Positions 32,953 through 43,407 of a DNA stretch of 45,631 nucleotides are shown piece by piece; position 1 is the stretch's first letter, and each line of letters begins with the position of its first letter. The DNA is from Acidobacteriota bacterium. Lineage in GTDB: Bacteria; Acidobacteriota; Vicinamibacteria; Vicinamibacterales; CAVVIG01. The notes below the pieces were generated by a model. The model was not told where the DNA came from, did no database searches, and saw only the letters and a list, made by a program, of their open reading frames with translations. A program made the position numbers and the translations under genes. The stretch lies in NCBI GenBank assembly GCA_025463215.1, contig JAOBWF010000142.1:1-45631 (forward strand), in the 5' to 3' direction.

Positions 32953-35769
32953 ATGCTGAACATTCACGTCATCTCACACACCCATTGGGATCGCGAGTGG
33001 TATCTCACGCACGAGCAGTTCCGTTTCAGGCTGGTCGCGCTGGTCGATCACCTGCTCGATCTGCTCGACAGCGATCCCGCTTACAAACACTTCCATCTCG
33101 ACGGCCAGACGATCGTGCTCGAGGACTATCTCGAGATCCGGCCGGAGCAGGAATCGCGGCTGCGCCGGGCGATCCGCGACGGCCGCATCCTGATCGGGCC
33201 GTGGTACGTCATGCCCGACGAGTTTCTGGTCAGCGGCGAGTCGCTGGTGCGCAACCTGCTGCGCGGGCACCGCCTCTCGCGGGAATTCGGCACGCCGATG
33301 CCGGTCGGCTACCTGCCGGATCTGTTCGGTCATGTCGGCCAGATGCCGCAGATCTGGCGCCAGTTCGGGCTCGACAACACGATCCTCTGGCGTGGATTCG
33401 GCGGCGCCGACGCCGAGTACTGGTGGGACGGACCGGACGGCTCACGGCTGCTGATGATGCACCTGCCGCCGGAAGGTTACTGCAACGCGACCCGGATCGT
33501 GTTCGACCCGGAGGCGATGATGGCCCGCGCCAGCGAGAAGGTCGAGTTCGAGCGCGGTCGCACGCGCACCAGCCAGGCGCTGCTGATGAACGGTGTCGAT
33601 CACGTCGAACCGCACGCGGCGATCCCGGCGCTGATCGAGCAGCTGTCGGCGATTCCCGGTCAGCGCGCGAGCCACTCGACCCTGCCCGACTATGTCGCCG
33701 CCGTGAGGCGCGCGGTCGAGACCGACAAGCCGCCGCTCGAGACGATCGTGGGCGAGCTGCGCAGCGGCACCGACTACGCCAACCTCCTGCCGGGCGTCCT
33801 CTCCGCGCGCGTTTACCTGAAACAGCAGAACGCAAACGTGCAGACGCTGCTCGAGTCCTACGCCGAGCCGCTGTCGGTATTCGCGTCGCGCCTCGCACCA
33901 CCGCACCCCGCACCTTCGCACCCCGCACCACCGCCCCTCGCACCCTCGGACCTCGCACCTTCGCACCTCGCACCACCGCACCTCGCACCCCCGCACCCCG
34001 CACCTCGCACCTTCTTGTACCCAGCCGCCCAGCTCCGACACGCCTGGAAGACGCTGCTGCAGAACCATCCGCACGACAGTATCTGCGGCTGCAGCATCGA
34101 CGCGGTGCATGAGGAAAACATGACGCGCTTCTCGCGCGCGCGCCAGGTCGCCGATGCCGTCGTCGAAAGCGCGCTCGACGCGATTGCGGACGCGGTGCCC
34201 GCGCCGGCGGCGCCAGGCGTGATCCGCGCGGTCGTCGTCAACCCCGACGCCATCCAGCGCGCACAGGTGGTCGACGCTTTCATCGACCTGCCGGTCGACA
34301 GCGCCGAGCCGTGGCGCACGGTCGACGCGCAGGCGCTCGATCGACCGGTCACGTTCTGGCCGCCGCAGGCGACGATTACCGCCGTCACCGGAGCGGACGG
34401 CCGCCGGGTCGAGTTTCAGGTCCTCGGCGAAGAGCTGCTCGTCGCCCACGTCATGAGCAAGTACGAAACGCCCTGGGCACTCAACGTCCGCCGCGTCCAC
34501 CTCCTGTGGTGGGCGCCGGCGCTGCCGTCGTGCGGCTATACGGCATTCGATCTCTCCGTCGGCGCGCCAGGAGACGATGCGGCCGCCGGCCGGCGACTGG
34601 TCGGCGGCGGCGACAAGTACGCAGAGAACGAGCGCATCAAGATGTCCGTCAACCACGACGGCACCTTTGAGGTCACCGACAAGGCGACCGGCATCACCTA
34701 TCACCGCGTGGCGGCACTCGAGGACGCCGGCGACGTCGGCGACGAGTACAACTACTCGCCGCCGGCCTCGGATCGTGTCGTCACCAGCAAAGACGCGCGC
34801 GTGACCCGGGTGACGCGCCTCGGCGGCGGACCGCTGCGCGCCGGACTGCGGGTCGAGCTCGAGCTGCCGCTGCCGCGCGCGGCTGGCGCCGATCGCAACA
34901 GCCGCGCGACCGACGAGGTCGCTACGCCCGTCATCGTCGAGGCGACGCTCGATGCCGGCTCGCCGCGCGTGGCGTTGACCGTGTCGGTTGACAACCACTC
35001 GGCCGATCATCGGCTTCGGCTGCTGTTCCCGACCGGCGCGGCCGCGGTCGAAACGGCCCGTGCCGACACCGCGTTCGACGTGATCACGCGGCCGGCGCGC
35101 GTGCCGGTACCGGACACGATCCGCAACGAATCGCCGGTGAGCAGCATGCCGATGATCTCGATGGTGGATGCCGGCGACCGGTCAGTCGGCGCGACCGTGA
35201 TCGGCAAGGGGCTGATGGAATACGAGATCACCGCCGGGGCGGATCCGGCGATCGCGATCACGCTGATCCGGGCCGTCGGCGATTTGTCGCGCAACGATCT
35301 CGCGACCCGGCCATCGGGGCACGCCGGCCCGCCGGTCGCGACACCGGGCGCCCAGTGCCTCGGCCTGCAGCGGTTCGAGCTCGCGTTCGAGCCACGCGCG
35401 GTTGCGCCCCCGGCCGGCGAGCTGATGGCGCCGGCACGCGCGCGGACCATCCCGCCGCGGGTCACGATTGCGCGCACACGCGGCGGATCGGCACCGCTGA
35501 CACGCTCGTTCCTCGGCATCGATCGGCGCACCGGCGACGTCGTGCTGAGCGCGCTCAAACAGGCCGAGGATCGCGCGAGCATGATCCTGCGCCTCTTCAA
35601 CCCGGGCGACGAGGACGCGGAGATCCTCGTCAGGATCGACGAACCGATCGCGAGCGCGTTTGCGGTGAACTTCCTCGAAGAGCGGCAACGACCATTGCCG
35701 ATCGAGAACCGCGGCGTCGCGCTGCGATTCACGCCGAAGCAGATTCAGACGATCGAACTGGTGCCGTAA
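32953..35769 (+). CDS. GH38 alpha-mannosidase with an inserted Pro-rich tandem repeat
   Basis: 938 residues without a signal peptide, so probably cytosolic. The zinc site HTHWDREW gives ligands His11 and Asp13; the nucleophile and third ligand is Asp123 in GYLPDLFGH, and the fourth His is in NHPHDSICGC. C-terminal beta domains fill the rest, as in retaining family GH38 enzymes, which remove alpha-linked mannose. Between the catalytic barrel and the helical domain (residues 316-350) lie seven copies of a five-residue unit (PPHPA, PSHPA, PPPLA and so on), a low-complexity insert that keeps the frame. It is downstream of the sugar permeases and probably acts on the imported glycan. Confidence 0.92.
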   Translation: MLNIHVISHTHWDREWYLTHEQFRFRLVALVDHLLDLLDSDPAYKHFHLDGQTIVLEDYLEIRPEQESRLRRAIRDGRILIGPWYVMPDEFLVSGESLVRNLLRGHRLSREFGTPMPVGYLPDLFGHVGQMPQIWRQFGLDNTILWRGFGGADAEYWWDGPDGSRLLMMHLPPEGYCNATRIVFDPEAMMARASEKVEFERGRTRTSQALLMNGVDHVEPHAAIPALIEQLSAIPGQRASHSTLPDYVAAVRRAVETDKPPLETIVGELRSGTDYANLLPGVLSARVYLKQQNANVQTLLESYAEPLSVFASRLAPPHPAPSHPAPPPLAPSDLAPSHLAPPHLAPPHPAPRTFLYPAAQLRHAWKTLLQNHPHDSICGCSIDAVHEENMTRFSRARQVADAVVESALDAIADAVPAPAAPGVIRAVVVNPDAIQRAQVVDAFIDLPVDSAEPWRTVDAQALDRPVTFWPPQATITAVTGADGRRVEFQVLGEELLVAHVMSKYETPWALNVRRVHLLWWAPALPSCGYTAFDLSVGAPGDDAAAGRRLVGGGDKYAENERIKMSVNHDGTFEVTDKATGITYHRVAALEDAGDVGDEYNYSPPASDRVVTSKDARVTRVTRLGGGPLRAGLRVELELPLPRAAGADRNSRATDEVATPVIVEATLDAGSPRVALTVSVDNHSADHRLRLLFPTGAAAVETARADTAFDVITRPARVPVPDTIRNESPVSSMPMISMVDAGDRSVGATVIGKGLMEYEITAGADPAIAITLIRAVGDLSRNDLATRPSGHAGPPVATPGAQCLGLQRFELAFEPRAVAPPAGELMAPARARTIPPRVTIARTRGGSAPLTRSFLGIDRRTGDVVLSALKQAEDRASMILRLFNPGDEDAEILVRIDEPIASAFAVNFLEERQRPLPIENRGVALRFTPKQIQTIELVP
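33898..34002 (+). repeat. In-frame 15-bp tandem repeat (seven copies) inside the mannosidase gene
   Basis: Seven consecutive 15-base units of the form CCACCGCACCCCGCA with third-base and Pro/Ser/Leu variation, followed by a partial copy to 34012. The period is a multiple of three, so copy-number change keeps the frame. Related CCCCGCACC words appear in the sco tail and in the hairpin at 5267. Confidence 0.85.
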
Positions 35770-35789
35770 CCGCGCCGATCTCCGACCCG

Positions 35790-37478
<1,689 letters not shown>

Positions 37479-37659
37479 AGCTCCGCAGTCTACGCGGGCC
37501 AAATCCGCGCCCGCTAATGAGCTTGGTTCATGAACTCAGCCGATCCTATCAGGCGCTGCGTCGACGTCGATATCCGTCGTGACCCGTTGGTCAACCCCTG
37601 TCGCTGCGGTCTTCGGGGTCGGGCCGATCTTCCCGGTTGTTCCTGTCGCGGCGGCGATC
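37479..37659. other. Non-coding gap with the probable catalase promoter
   Basis: 181 bases between the catalase start and the dehydrogenase stop, both on the minus strand. It contains TAGACT (37492-37487, minus strand) as a possible catalase -10 and the 10-bp palindrome GTTCATGAAC (37526-37535), about 50 bases before the expected transcription start. No gene, RNA or clear terminator hairpin is visible. Confidence 0.45.
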
Positions 37660-38679
37660 TCAGCTCTTGATCGCCGAGACGACGACCGATCGGCCGCTCT
37701 CGTGGGCCCGGGTGGCTGCGACGCCGATGCGCAGCGCCTCCATACCGTCCTCGATCGTGATCGGCGCCGGCCGCTGCTGCTGCACGTTCTGCGCGAAGTT
37801 CTGCAGCTGCGTCGTGTAGGCGTCGCGGAACCGTTCCATGAAATACGGCACCGTGTCGTGCGCCACCGAGTTCTTGGTCATCAGCATCACCGGGGTCTCC
37901 CGGAGATAGCCGATTCGCAGCGTCCCTTCGAGCCCCAGGATCTCCGTCGCAATGTCGTAGCCGTAAATTCCGCTGCGGCTCAGATCGACGACGCCGAGCT
38001 TGCCGCTGGCGAACGTGAGGCTGGCGACCGCGTTGTCGATGTCGCCGACCGTCGCGAGCTCGGGATAGGCGATCGTCGCGCCGATCGTCGACACGGTCCG
38101 CACCTCGCCCATGAACCAGCGCGCCAGATCGAAGTCGTGGATCCCCATGTCGAGCAGCATGCCGCCGCTGCTCTTCGGGTTCGCGTACTCGAGGCTCGGG
38201 CGGAACGGATCGCGTGACGTCGACTTGAACACCAGCGGCGTCCCGATGCGCCCCTCCTCGATCTGCTTCTTCGCCGAGGCATAGCCGGCATCGAAGCGCC
38301 GCATGAACCCCATCTGCAGGAACATGCCGGAGCTCGACACCGCCTCCTGCATCTGCGCCACTTCGTCGAGCGACAGCGCCGGCGGCTTCTCGCAGAACGT
38401 CGGCTTCCTGCGTCCGGCGGCGGCAATCACCAGTTCGCGGTGCGTATGCGTCGGACTGACGATGACGACGGCGTCGACCGCCGGATCGTCGATCAGGGCG
38501 AGCGGATCGGCGTAGTGCCTCGCCACGTCGAACTCCGCCGCCACTTCCTTCGCGACCGCCTCGACCGGATCGGCAATCGCGACCAGCTTCGTTTCGGCAA
38601 TGCGGCTCGCCAGGTCGCGCGCATACACGCGGCCGAGCCGTCCCGCCCCGATCAATCCAACCGCCAGACGTCCCCTCAT
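37660..38679 (-). CDS. Gfo/Idh/MocA-family dehydrogenase (inositol/sugar dehydrogenase-like)
   Basis: 339 residues. The NAD(P) fold begins GLIGAGRLG (G11-x-G13-xx-G16), the catalytic Lys98 is in CEKPPAL, and the second domain carries GGMLLDMGIHDFDLARWF, the conserved Asp/His region of inositol 2-dehydrogenase relatives. It oxidises a polyol or sugar hydroxyl; together with the RbsABC-like importer, myo-inositol or a rare sugar is a plausible substrate, but this is inference. It is the last gene of the minus-strand operon, and its ATG overlaps the binding-protein stop (ATGA). A longer frame upstream in this phase is a shadow. Confidence 0.93.
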   Translation of the reverse strand: MRGRLAVGLIGAGRLGRVYARDLASRIAETKLVAIADPVEAVAKEVAAEFDVARHYADPLALIDDPAVDAVVIVSPTHTHRELVIAAAGRRKPTFCEKPPALSLDEVAQMQEAVSSSGMFLQMGFMRRFDAGYASAKKQIEEGRIGTPLVFKSTSRDPFRPSLEYANPKSSGGMLLDMGIHDFDLARWFMGEVRTVSTIGATIAYPELATVGDIDNAVASLTFASGKLGVVDLSRSGIYGYDIATEILGLEGTLRIGYLRETPVMLMTKNSVAHDTVPYFMERFRDAYTTQLQNFAQNVQQQRPAPITIEDGMEALRIGVAATRAHESGRSVVVSAIKS

Positions 38680-39626
38680 TTCACGTTGTCCTTGGTCACG
38701 AGTTCGAGTTTGACTTTGATGTCGCCGGCGATTTTTTCGCCGTGAATCACCTTGACCGCGTTTTCGACGGCGGCCTTGCCCATCTCCGATGGAAACTGCG
38801 CGACCGACGCTGCCATCGTCCCCGCCGCGATCGCCTTCTTCGCATCGTCGAGCGCGTCGAAGCCGATCACGCGAATCCTGCCGGTCTTGCCCGCGGCGCG
38901 AATCGCTTCGACCGCGCCGAGCGCCATCAGGTCGCTGCACGCGAACACGCTGTCGATATCGGGGTGCGCCTGCAGCATGTTCTGGAACACGTTGAAGCCC
39001 TGATCGCGCTCCCAGTTCGCCGGCTGCGACGCGACGACGGTCACGCCGGCGGCGCCTTTGACGGCGTCGCGAAAGCCGCTCATGCGCGAGTCGCCGGTCT
39101 CGTGGCCGGGGATACCCTCGAGGATGGCAACCCGCGCCTTGCCGCCGGTGACCTGCACGAGGTAGTCGCCGGCGAGCTTGCCGCCGGCGTAGTTGTCCGA
39201 GCCGACGAATGTTTCGGTCCTGACACCGGCGTCGGCCGCGGCCTTGGCGTCGACGCGGGTGTCGACGATGATGATCGGCACTTTCGCGTTTTTCGCCTTC
39301 ACCAGCGCCGACACGATCTCGCGTGAGCCACTCGGCGTGATGACGAGCGCCTGGATGCCGGTCTGGATCATGTTCTCCACGATCTGCATCTGTTTCTCGA
39401 CGTCGATCTCGCGCTCCGCGGCCTGCACCTGCAGGGTGACGCCGAGGCGATCGGCCGCCTCCTGCGCCCCTCGGCGCATGTCGACGAAAAACGGGTGGTT
39501 CAACGTTTTGAGGACGAGCGCGACCGTCGGCTTGCCGCCCGCTGCCTTCGTCGTGTCGCCGCGATTGCACGACGCGGAGCCGGCGGCCGCCGTGACGGCG
39601 AGAATGAGCGCGAGTGCATGTTTCAC
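38676..39626 (-). CDS. Sugar ABC importer substrate-binding lipoprotein (RbsB/CUT2 type)
   Basis: 316 residues from GTG 39626, which overlaps the permease stop as GTGA. The signal peptide ends in SASC, so the protein is probably lipid-anchored. The periplasmic-binding-protein type 1 fold is clear: PTVALVLKTLNHPFFVDMRRGAQEAA, ALVITPSGS, VPIIIVDTRVD, FVGSDNYAGG, and VFACSDLMALGAVEAIRAAG. This CUT2 class binds pentoses, galactose, inositol or autoinducer-2. It delivers substrate to the adjacent RbsC/RbsA-type proteins. Confidence 0.94.
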   Translation of the reverse strand: MKHALALILAVTAAAGSASCNRGDTTKAAGGKPTVALVLKTLNHPFFVDMRRGAQEAADRLGVTLQVQAAEREIDVEKQMQIVENMIQTGIQALVITPSGSREIVSALVKAKNAKVPIIIVDTRVDAKAAADAGVRTETFVGSDNYAGGKLAGDYLVQVTGGKARVAILEGIPGHETGDSRMSGFRDAVKGAAGVTVVASQPANWERDQGFNVFQNMLQAHPDIDSVFACSDLMALGAVEAIRAAGKTGRIRVIGFDALDDAKKAIAAGTMAASVAQFPSEMGKAAVENAVKVIHGEKIAGDIKVKLELVTKDNVK

Positions 39627-40552
39627 GTGCGATTTTTCCTTTTCAACACCGTGTCCAGGAGGACGGCGACGACAATGACGCCGCCGATGACGATCTGCTG
39701 GAGGAACGACGAGACGCCGAGAAGATTGAGACCGTTGCGCAGCACGCCCATGATCAGCGCCCCGACCAGGGTGCCGCCGAGTGTACCCTCGCCGCCCATC
39801 AGGCTGGTGCCGCCGATGACCGTCGCCGCGATCGCGTCGAGCTCGTAGTTGATCCCGGCAATCGGTTGCGCCGAGTTGAGCCGCGCGGTCAGCATGACCG
39901 CGGCGATCGCGCTCATCAGGCCGGAGACGCCGTAGATCATCGTCTTGTGAAAGCGGACCGCGACGCCGGACAGGCGCGTCGCTTCTTCGTTGCCGCCGAT
40001 GGCGTAGACGTAGCGTCCGAATGTCGTCCGCGTCAGCACGAAGTGCGCGGCCGCGTACACGATCGCCATCGCGATCACCGGCGCCGGCACGAAGCCGACG
40101 CGGCCGGTCGCGATCACACGAAACCCCGCGTCGAAGCCCGACACCGGACGGCCTTCGGTGAACAACAAGGCGGCGCCGCGCGCGATGCTCATCGTGCCGA
40201 GGGTGACGATGAACGGCGGCAGCCCGCCCCAGCTGATCAAGGCGCCGTTGCCGAGGCCGCAGATCGTGCCGGCGGCGAGCGCCAGCATCAGCGCGGCAGG
40301 CAGCGGCTGCCCGCCCTGCAGCGCGGTGCCGAGCACGACGCCGGCGAGCGCGACGATCGATCCGACCGAGAGATCGATGCCGCCGGACACGATCACGAAC
40401 GTCATTCCGACCGCGACAATCGCGTTGATGCTCGTCTGCTCGACGACGTTGAGCAGGTTGGAGACGGTCAGGAAGTGCGGCGTCAGGATCCACAGCGCCG
40501 CCGACAGCAGCACGAGCCCGATCACAGTGCCGAACTGGCGCGCCCGGTTCAA
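39623..40552 (-). CDS. Sugar ABC importer permease (RbsC/CUT2 type)
   Basis: 309 residues with eight to ten transmembrane helices and the CUT2 permease signature GMTFVIVSGGIDLSVGS early on and SLMGGEGTLGGTLVGALIMGVLRNGLNLLG near the end. The start is a TTG at 40552 overlapping the ATPase stop (TTGA), a rare start codon that makes sense only with translational coupling. It forms the channel for the RbsB-type lipoprotein, driven by the upstream ATPase. Confidence 0.93.
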   Translation of the reverse strand: MNRARQFGTVIGLVLLSAALWILTPHFLTVSNLLNVVEQTSINAIVAVGMTFVIVSGGIDLSVGSIVALAGVVLGTALQGGQPLPAALMLALAAGTICGLGNGALISWGGLPPFIVTLGTMSIARGAALLFTEGRPVSGFDAGFRVIATGRVGFVPAPVIAMAIVYAAAHFVLTRTTFGRYVYAIGGNEEATRLSGVAVRFHKTMIYGVSGLMSAIAAVMLTARLNSAQPIAGINYELDAIAATVIGGTSLMGGEGTLGGTLVGALIMGVLRNGLNLLGVSSFLQQIVIGGVIVVAVLLDTVLKRKNRT

Positions 40553-42078
40553 TGCAGGCCCAGTGCGGCGCTCAGCACGCGCTCTTCGGTGGCGTCTTCA
40601 CGCGACAGCTCGGCGTGGATGTGGCCCCGGTGCATCACCAGGATGCGATCGCTCATGCCGAGCAGCTCGGGGAGCTCGGACGAAATCATGATGATCGCGG
40701 CGCCGCGCGCCGTCAGCCGGTTCATCAGGTTGTAGATCTCGACCTTGGCGCCGACGTCGACACCGCGCGTCGGCTCGTCGAAGATGAAGATGCGTCCCGC
40801 TCCCGCCAGCCACTTGCCGAGCACGACCTTCTGCTGGTTGCCGCCGCTCAACAGCCTCACCGCCTGGGTCGCGGTCGCTTTCACGCGCAGCTCGTTGATG
40901 ATCGGCGACGCCATGTCCGCTTCGCATCGCCTCGACAACACCCCGGCCGGCGCAAGCCTGCGGCCGTGCGGCAGTGCGATATTGCGCGCCACCGTGAGGC
41001 CGGGGACGAGCCCCTGTGCCTTGCGATCCTCCGGCAGCAGGCCGATGCCCCGCGCAATCGCGTCCGCCGGATGACGGAAGCGCATGGCGTGGCCGTCGAC
41101 GAAGAGCGCGCCGTTGTCGAAGTGATCGGCGCCGGCGATCACGCGCGCCAGCTCGGTCCGCCCCGCGCCGAGCAGTCCCGAGATCCCGAGGACCTCGCCG
41201 GCATGCAGGGTGAAACTGATGTCCGACAGCACACCGGTGACGGTGAGCTTCTCGACCCGAAGCAGCTCCGCCCCGCGCGCGACGGCCACCTTCGGAAAGT
41301 GGTCGCTCAGATCGCGGTTCGCCATCAGCCGCACGAGCTCGGGGACGTCGACCTGGTCGATCGCCCGCGTCGTGACATGACGGCCGTCGCGCAGCACCGT
41401 GATCCGGCGCCCGATGCGAAACACCTCGTCGAGCCGGTGCGTGATGTAGACGATCGAGACGCCGCGCGCGGCCAGACGCTCGATCAGGGCGAACAACTGC
41501 GTGACCTCGCGGCTGGTCAGCGCCGATGTCGGCTCGTCCATGACCAGAATGGACGCGGCGCCTCCCTGGCTCGCCGGCGCCTTGGCCGGGCCGGCGAGCG
41601 CCTTGGCGATCTCCACCATCTGGCGCTGCGCCAGGCCGAGACGTCCGACCGGCGCGCGCGGATCCAGTGCCATGCCGAGATCGCGCAGCAGCGCGGATGT
41701 CCGCTCGGCAAGCCGGCGCCCGTCGACCAGGCCGCCGAAGCGCGTCGGCAGGTCGCCGAGAAAGATGTTCTCCGCCACCGAAAGGTGCGGGACGAGGTTC
41801 AGCTCCTGATAGATGACGCGGATCCCGAGATCGCGCGCCGCGCGCGGACTGTCGATCTCGACCGGCTGGCCGTTCATCCGGATGCCGCCGGCGTCCTTGC
41901 GATACGCGCCGCCGAGGATCTTCATCAGCGTCGACTTGCCGGCGCCGTTCTCGCCGAGCAGCATGTGGACGTCGCCGGCGTGGAGCGTCAGGTCGACGCC
42001 GTCGAGCGCGACGACGCCGGGGAATTCCTTGCGGATGCCGCGCATTTCCAGCGCGGGCGCGTTCGCGTCGACGGTCAC
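40549..42078 (-). CDS. Sugar ABC importer ATPase with two nucleotide-binding domains (RbsA/CUT2 type)
   Basis: 509 residues from GTG 42078 (GTGA overlap). Domain 1 has Walker A GENGAGKS (42-49), a degenerate signature LGLAQRQMVEIAKAL and Walker B ILVMDEPTSAL. Domain 2 has the altered Walker A GLLGAGRTEL usual for RbsA-type proteins, signature LSGGNQQKVVLGKWL and Walker B IFIFDEPTRGVDVG. The asymmetric pair energises the CUT2 permease. The Ala/Ser-rich stretch KAPASQGGAAS before Walker B of domain 1 is an unusual short insert. Confidence 0.95.
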   Translation of the reverse strand: MTVDANAPALEMRGIRKEFPGVVALDGVDLTLHAGDVHMLLGENGAGKSTLMKILGGAYRKDAGGIRMNGQPVEIDSPRAARDLGIRVIYQELNLVPHLSVAENIFLGDLPTRFGGLVDGRRLAERTSALLRDLGMALDPRAPVGRLGLAQRQMVEIAKALAGPAKAPASQGGAASILVMDEPTSALTSREVTQLFALIERLAARGVSIVYITHRLDEVFRIGRRITVLRDGRHVTTRAIDQVDVPELVRLMANRDLSDHFPKVAVARGAELLRVEKLTVTGVLSDISFTLHAGEVLGISGLLGAGRTELARVIAGADHFDNGALFVDGHAMRFRHPADAIARGIGLLPEDRKAQGLVPGLTVARNIALPHGRRLAPAGVLSRRCEADMASPIINELRVKATATQAVRLLSGGNQQKVVLGKWLAGAGRIFIFDEPTRGVDVGAKVEIYNLMNRLTARGAAIIMISSELPELLGMSDRILVMHRGHIHAELSREDATEERVLSAALGLH

Positions 42079-43403
42079 GGAATCGTCACCTCGAGAGGAT
42101 CGCCTCCGGCGCGAATCGAGGCCGGTCCTTCCCAGCGCAGGATCGACGGCCCCGGCAGGAACCGTTCGTCGAGCATGAACACCTTGTTGATCCGCATCAC
42201 GTGGACGGAATCTGTCGACACCGCCGCGCCGCCTGTTTCCGCCGGACGCGCGAAGGCGTTCACCCGGATCGCGCGAACGTCCGACGCGTGCGTGCCTGCC
42301 GGCAGCGGCGTCGCAATCGTAAAACAGCCATCGCGCGTGATGCGGTATTGCGGCAGCCCGCGGTCGGACGCGCTCCAGGCGAGATCGCCGCCTGACGACC
42401 GACGACTCGCGACCGAGATGGCCAGCGCCGCGTTACCGACCGTACCGCAGGCCTCGACGAACACGAACCGCCGCGGGTCGGGAATCTTGTTGATCCCCGG
42501 CGGCGGCTCCTCGGCGAGTTTGCCCTCACGGCGCATCTCGACCGCCGCGATCGCGTAGGTCCACGGGTTTGCGTCCATCACCGCCTCGCGCGCCTGGTCG
42601 GTGAGGTCGAACGCCACCGGCATCGGCGCGTAGCGGATGGTGGTGCGACCCGTGTCGCTGACCATGTTGTTGTCGGTCGACACCCACAGCAGGGGGTGAC
42701 GACCTTCATGGGTGCCGGTGAAGGCCGGCACTTCGTGTCCGGGACCCTGGAACTCCTCGGCAACCACGCGATCGGCCCCGTCCACTTCCACGCCGTAGAC
42801 GAACTCGATATCGGTCGTGCGTCCCCAGGTCGCCATCAGCCGGTCGGTCTGTGTCCCGCCGTCTTCGTTGGAAAAGATCACCGAATAGCGGAATTGCCGG
42901 CCATGTGCCGTCGGCACGACCTCGTACCACATCAGCAGCGGCAGGTCGGTGAATTTGCCGACGGTGTTCTCGCGCGCGTACAGGATCGGCGCCATCGACA
43001 GCGCGGTGTAGTCGCCGCTCTGGCCCGGGGTGTAGAACGTGATCTCCGGGACGTCGATGGTGGCCGGCCCAGCGCCAGAAGCGGTGAGCGCCGGATCGCG
43101 ATCGAGGGTGAGGTGGTGAAGGCCCTTACCGACGCGCCCGAGCGCGATGTGGTAGTCGACCGTCGCTTCGCCGCGCACGAGTTGCAGGTGCTGCGAGTAC
43201 CGGCCGTCGAGCGTGACCTTGAGCGCGACCGACTCGCGGCCATGCTCGCCCCAGTCGCAGCCGGCGCAGCCGGCGCGCACGGTCGCGAATGTCTCGCCTT
43301 CGGAGGTCGCCATGAATGCGCGCGCGTGGTGATCCTGCGAGGCGATCGGCGTCAGCGGACCGAGCAGCGCCGCGATCAGCATCGCGATGGCCGCCGGCGT
43401 CAT
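42075..43403 (-). CDS. Unknown secreted protein of the sugar operon
   Basis: 442 residues with a signal peptide (MTPAAIAMLIAALLGPLTPIAS). The mature protein has alternating beta-type segments with a C-x2-C pair early (AGCAGCDWGEHGRES), TFYTPGQSGDYTALSM, WYEVVPTAHGRQFRYSVIFSNEDGGT, and a C-terminal half with FVFVEACGTVGNAALAISV. No transmembrane helix follows the signal. No family is recognised; the beta-rich look would suit a carbohydrate-binding or carbohydrate-acting protein. It lies between the PfkB kinase (four bases upstream) and the importer ATPase (4-nt overlap), so it is made with them, and extracellular handling of the imported sugar is the natural guess. Confidence 0.85.
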   Translation of the reverse strand: MTPAAIAMLIAALLGPLTPIASQDHHARAFMATSEGETFATVRAGCAGCDWGEHGRESVALKVTLDGRYSQHLQLVRGEATVDYHIALGRVGKGLHHLTLDRDPALTASGAGPATIDVPEITFYTPGQSGDYTALSMAPILYARENTVGKFTDLPLLMWYEVVPTAHGRQFRYSVIFSNEDGGTQTDRLMATWGRTTDIEFVYGVEVDGADRVVAEEFQGPGHEVPAFTGTHEGRHPLLWVSTDNNMVSDTGRTTIRYAPMPVAFDLTDQAREAVMDANPWTYAIAAVEMRREGKLAEEPPPGINKIPDPRRFVFVEACGTVGNAALAISVASRRSSGGDLAWSASDRGLPQYRITRDGCFTIATPLPAGTHASDVRAIRVNAFARPAETGGAAVSTDSVHVMRINKVFMLDERFLPGPSILRWEGPASIRAGGDPLEVTIP

Positions 43404-43407
43404 CCGA

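Noticed and set aside
37660..39570. 636-aa fusion of a novel domain to the Gfo/Idh dehydrogenase
   Set aside because: The first 297 codons are an out-of-frame reading of the binding-protein gene; the true start is ATG 38679 with an ATGA overlap.
38676..40493. 605-aa fusion of a membrane region to the RbsB-like protein
   Set aside because: The upstream half is an out-of-frame reading of the permease gene; GTG 39626 with a signal peptide and lipobox is the real start.
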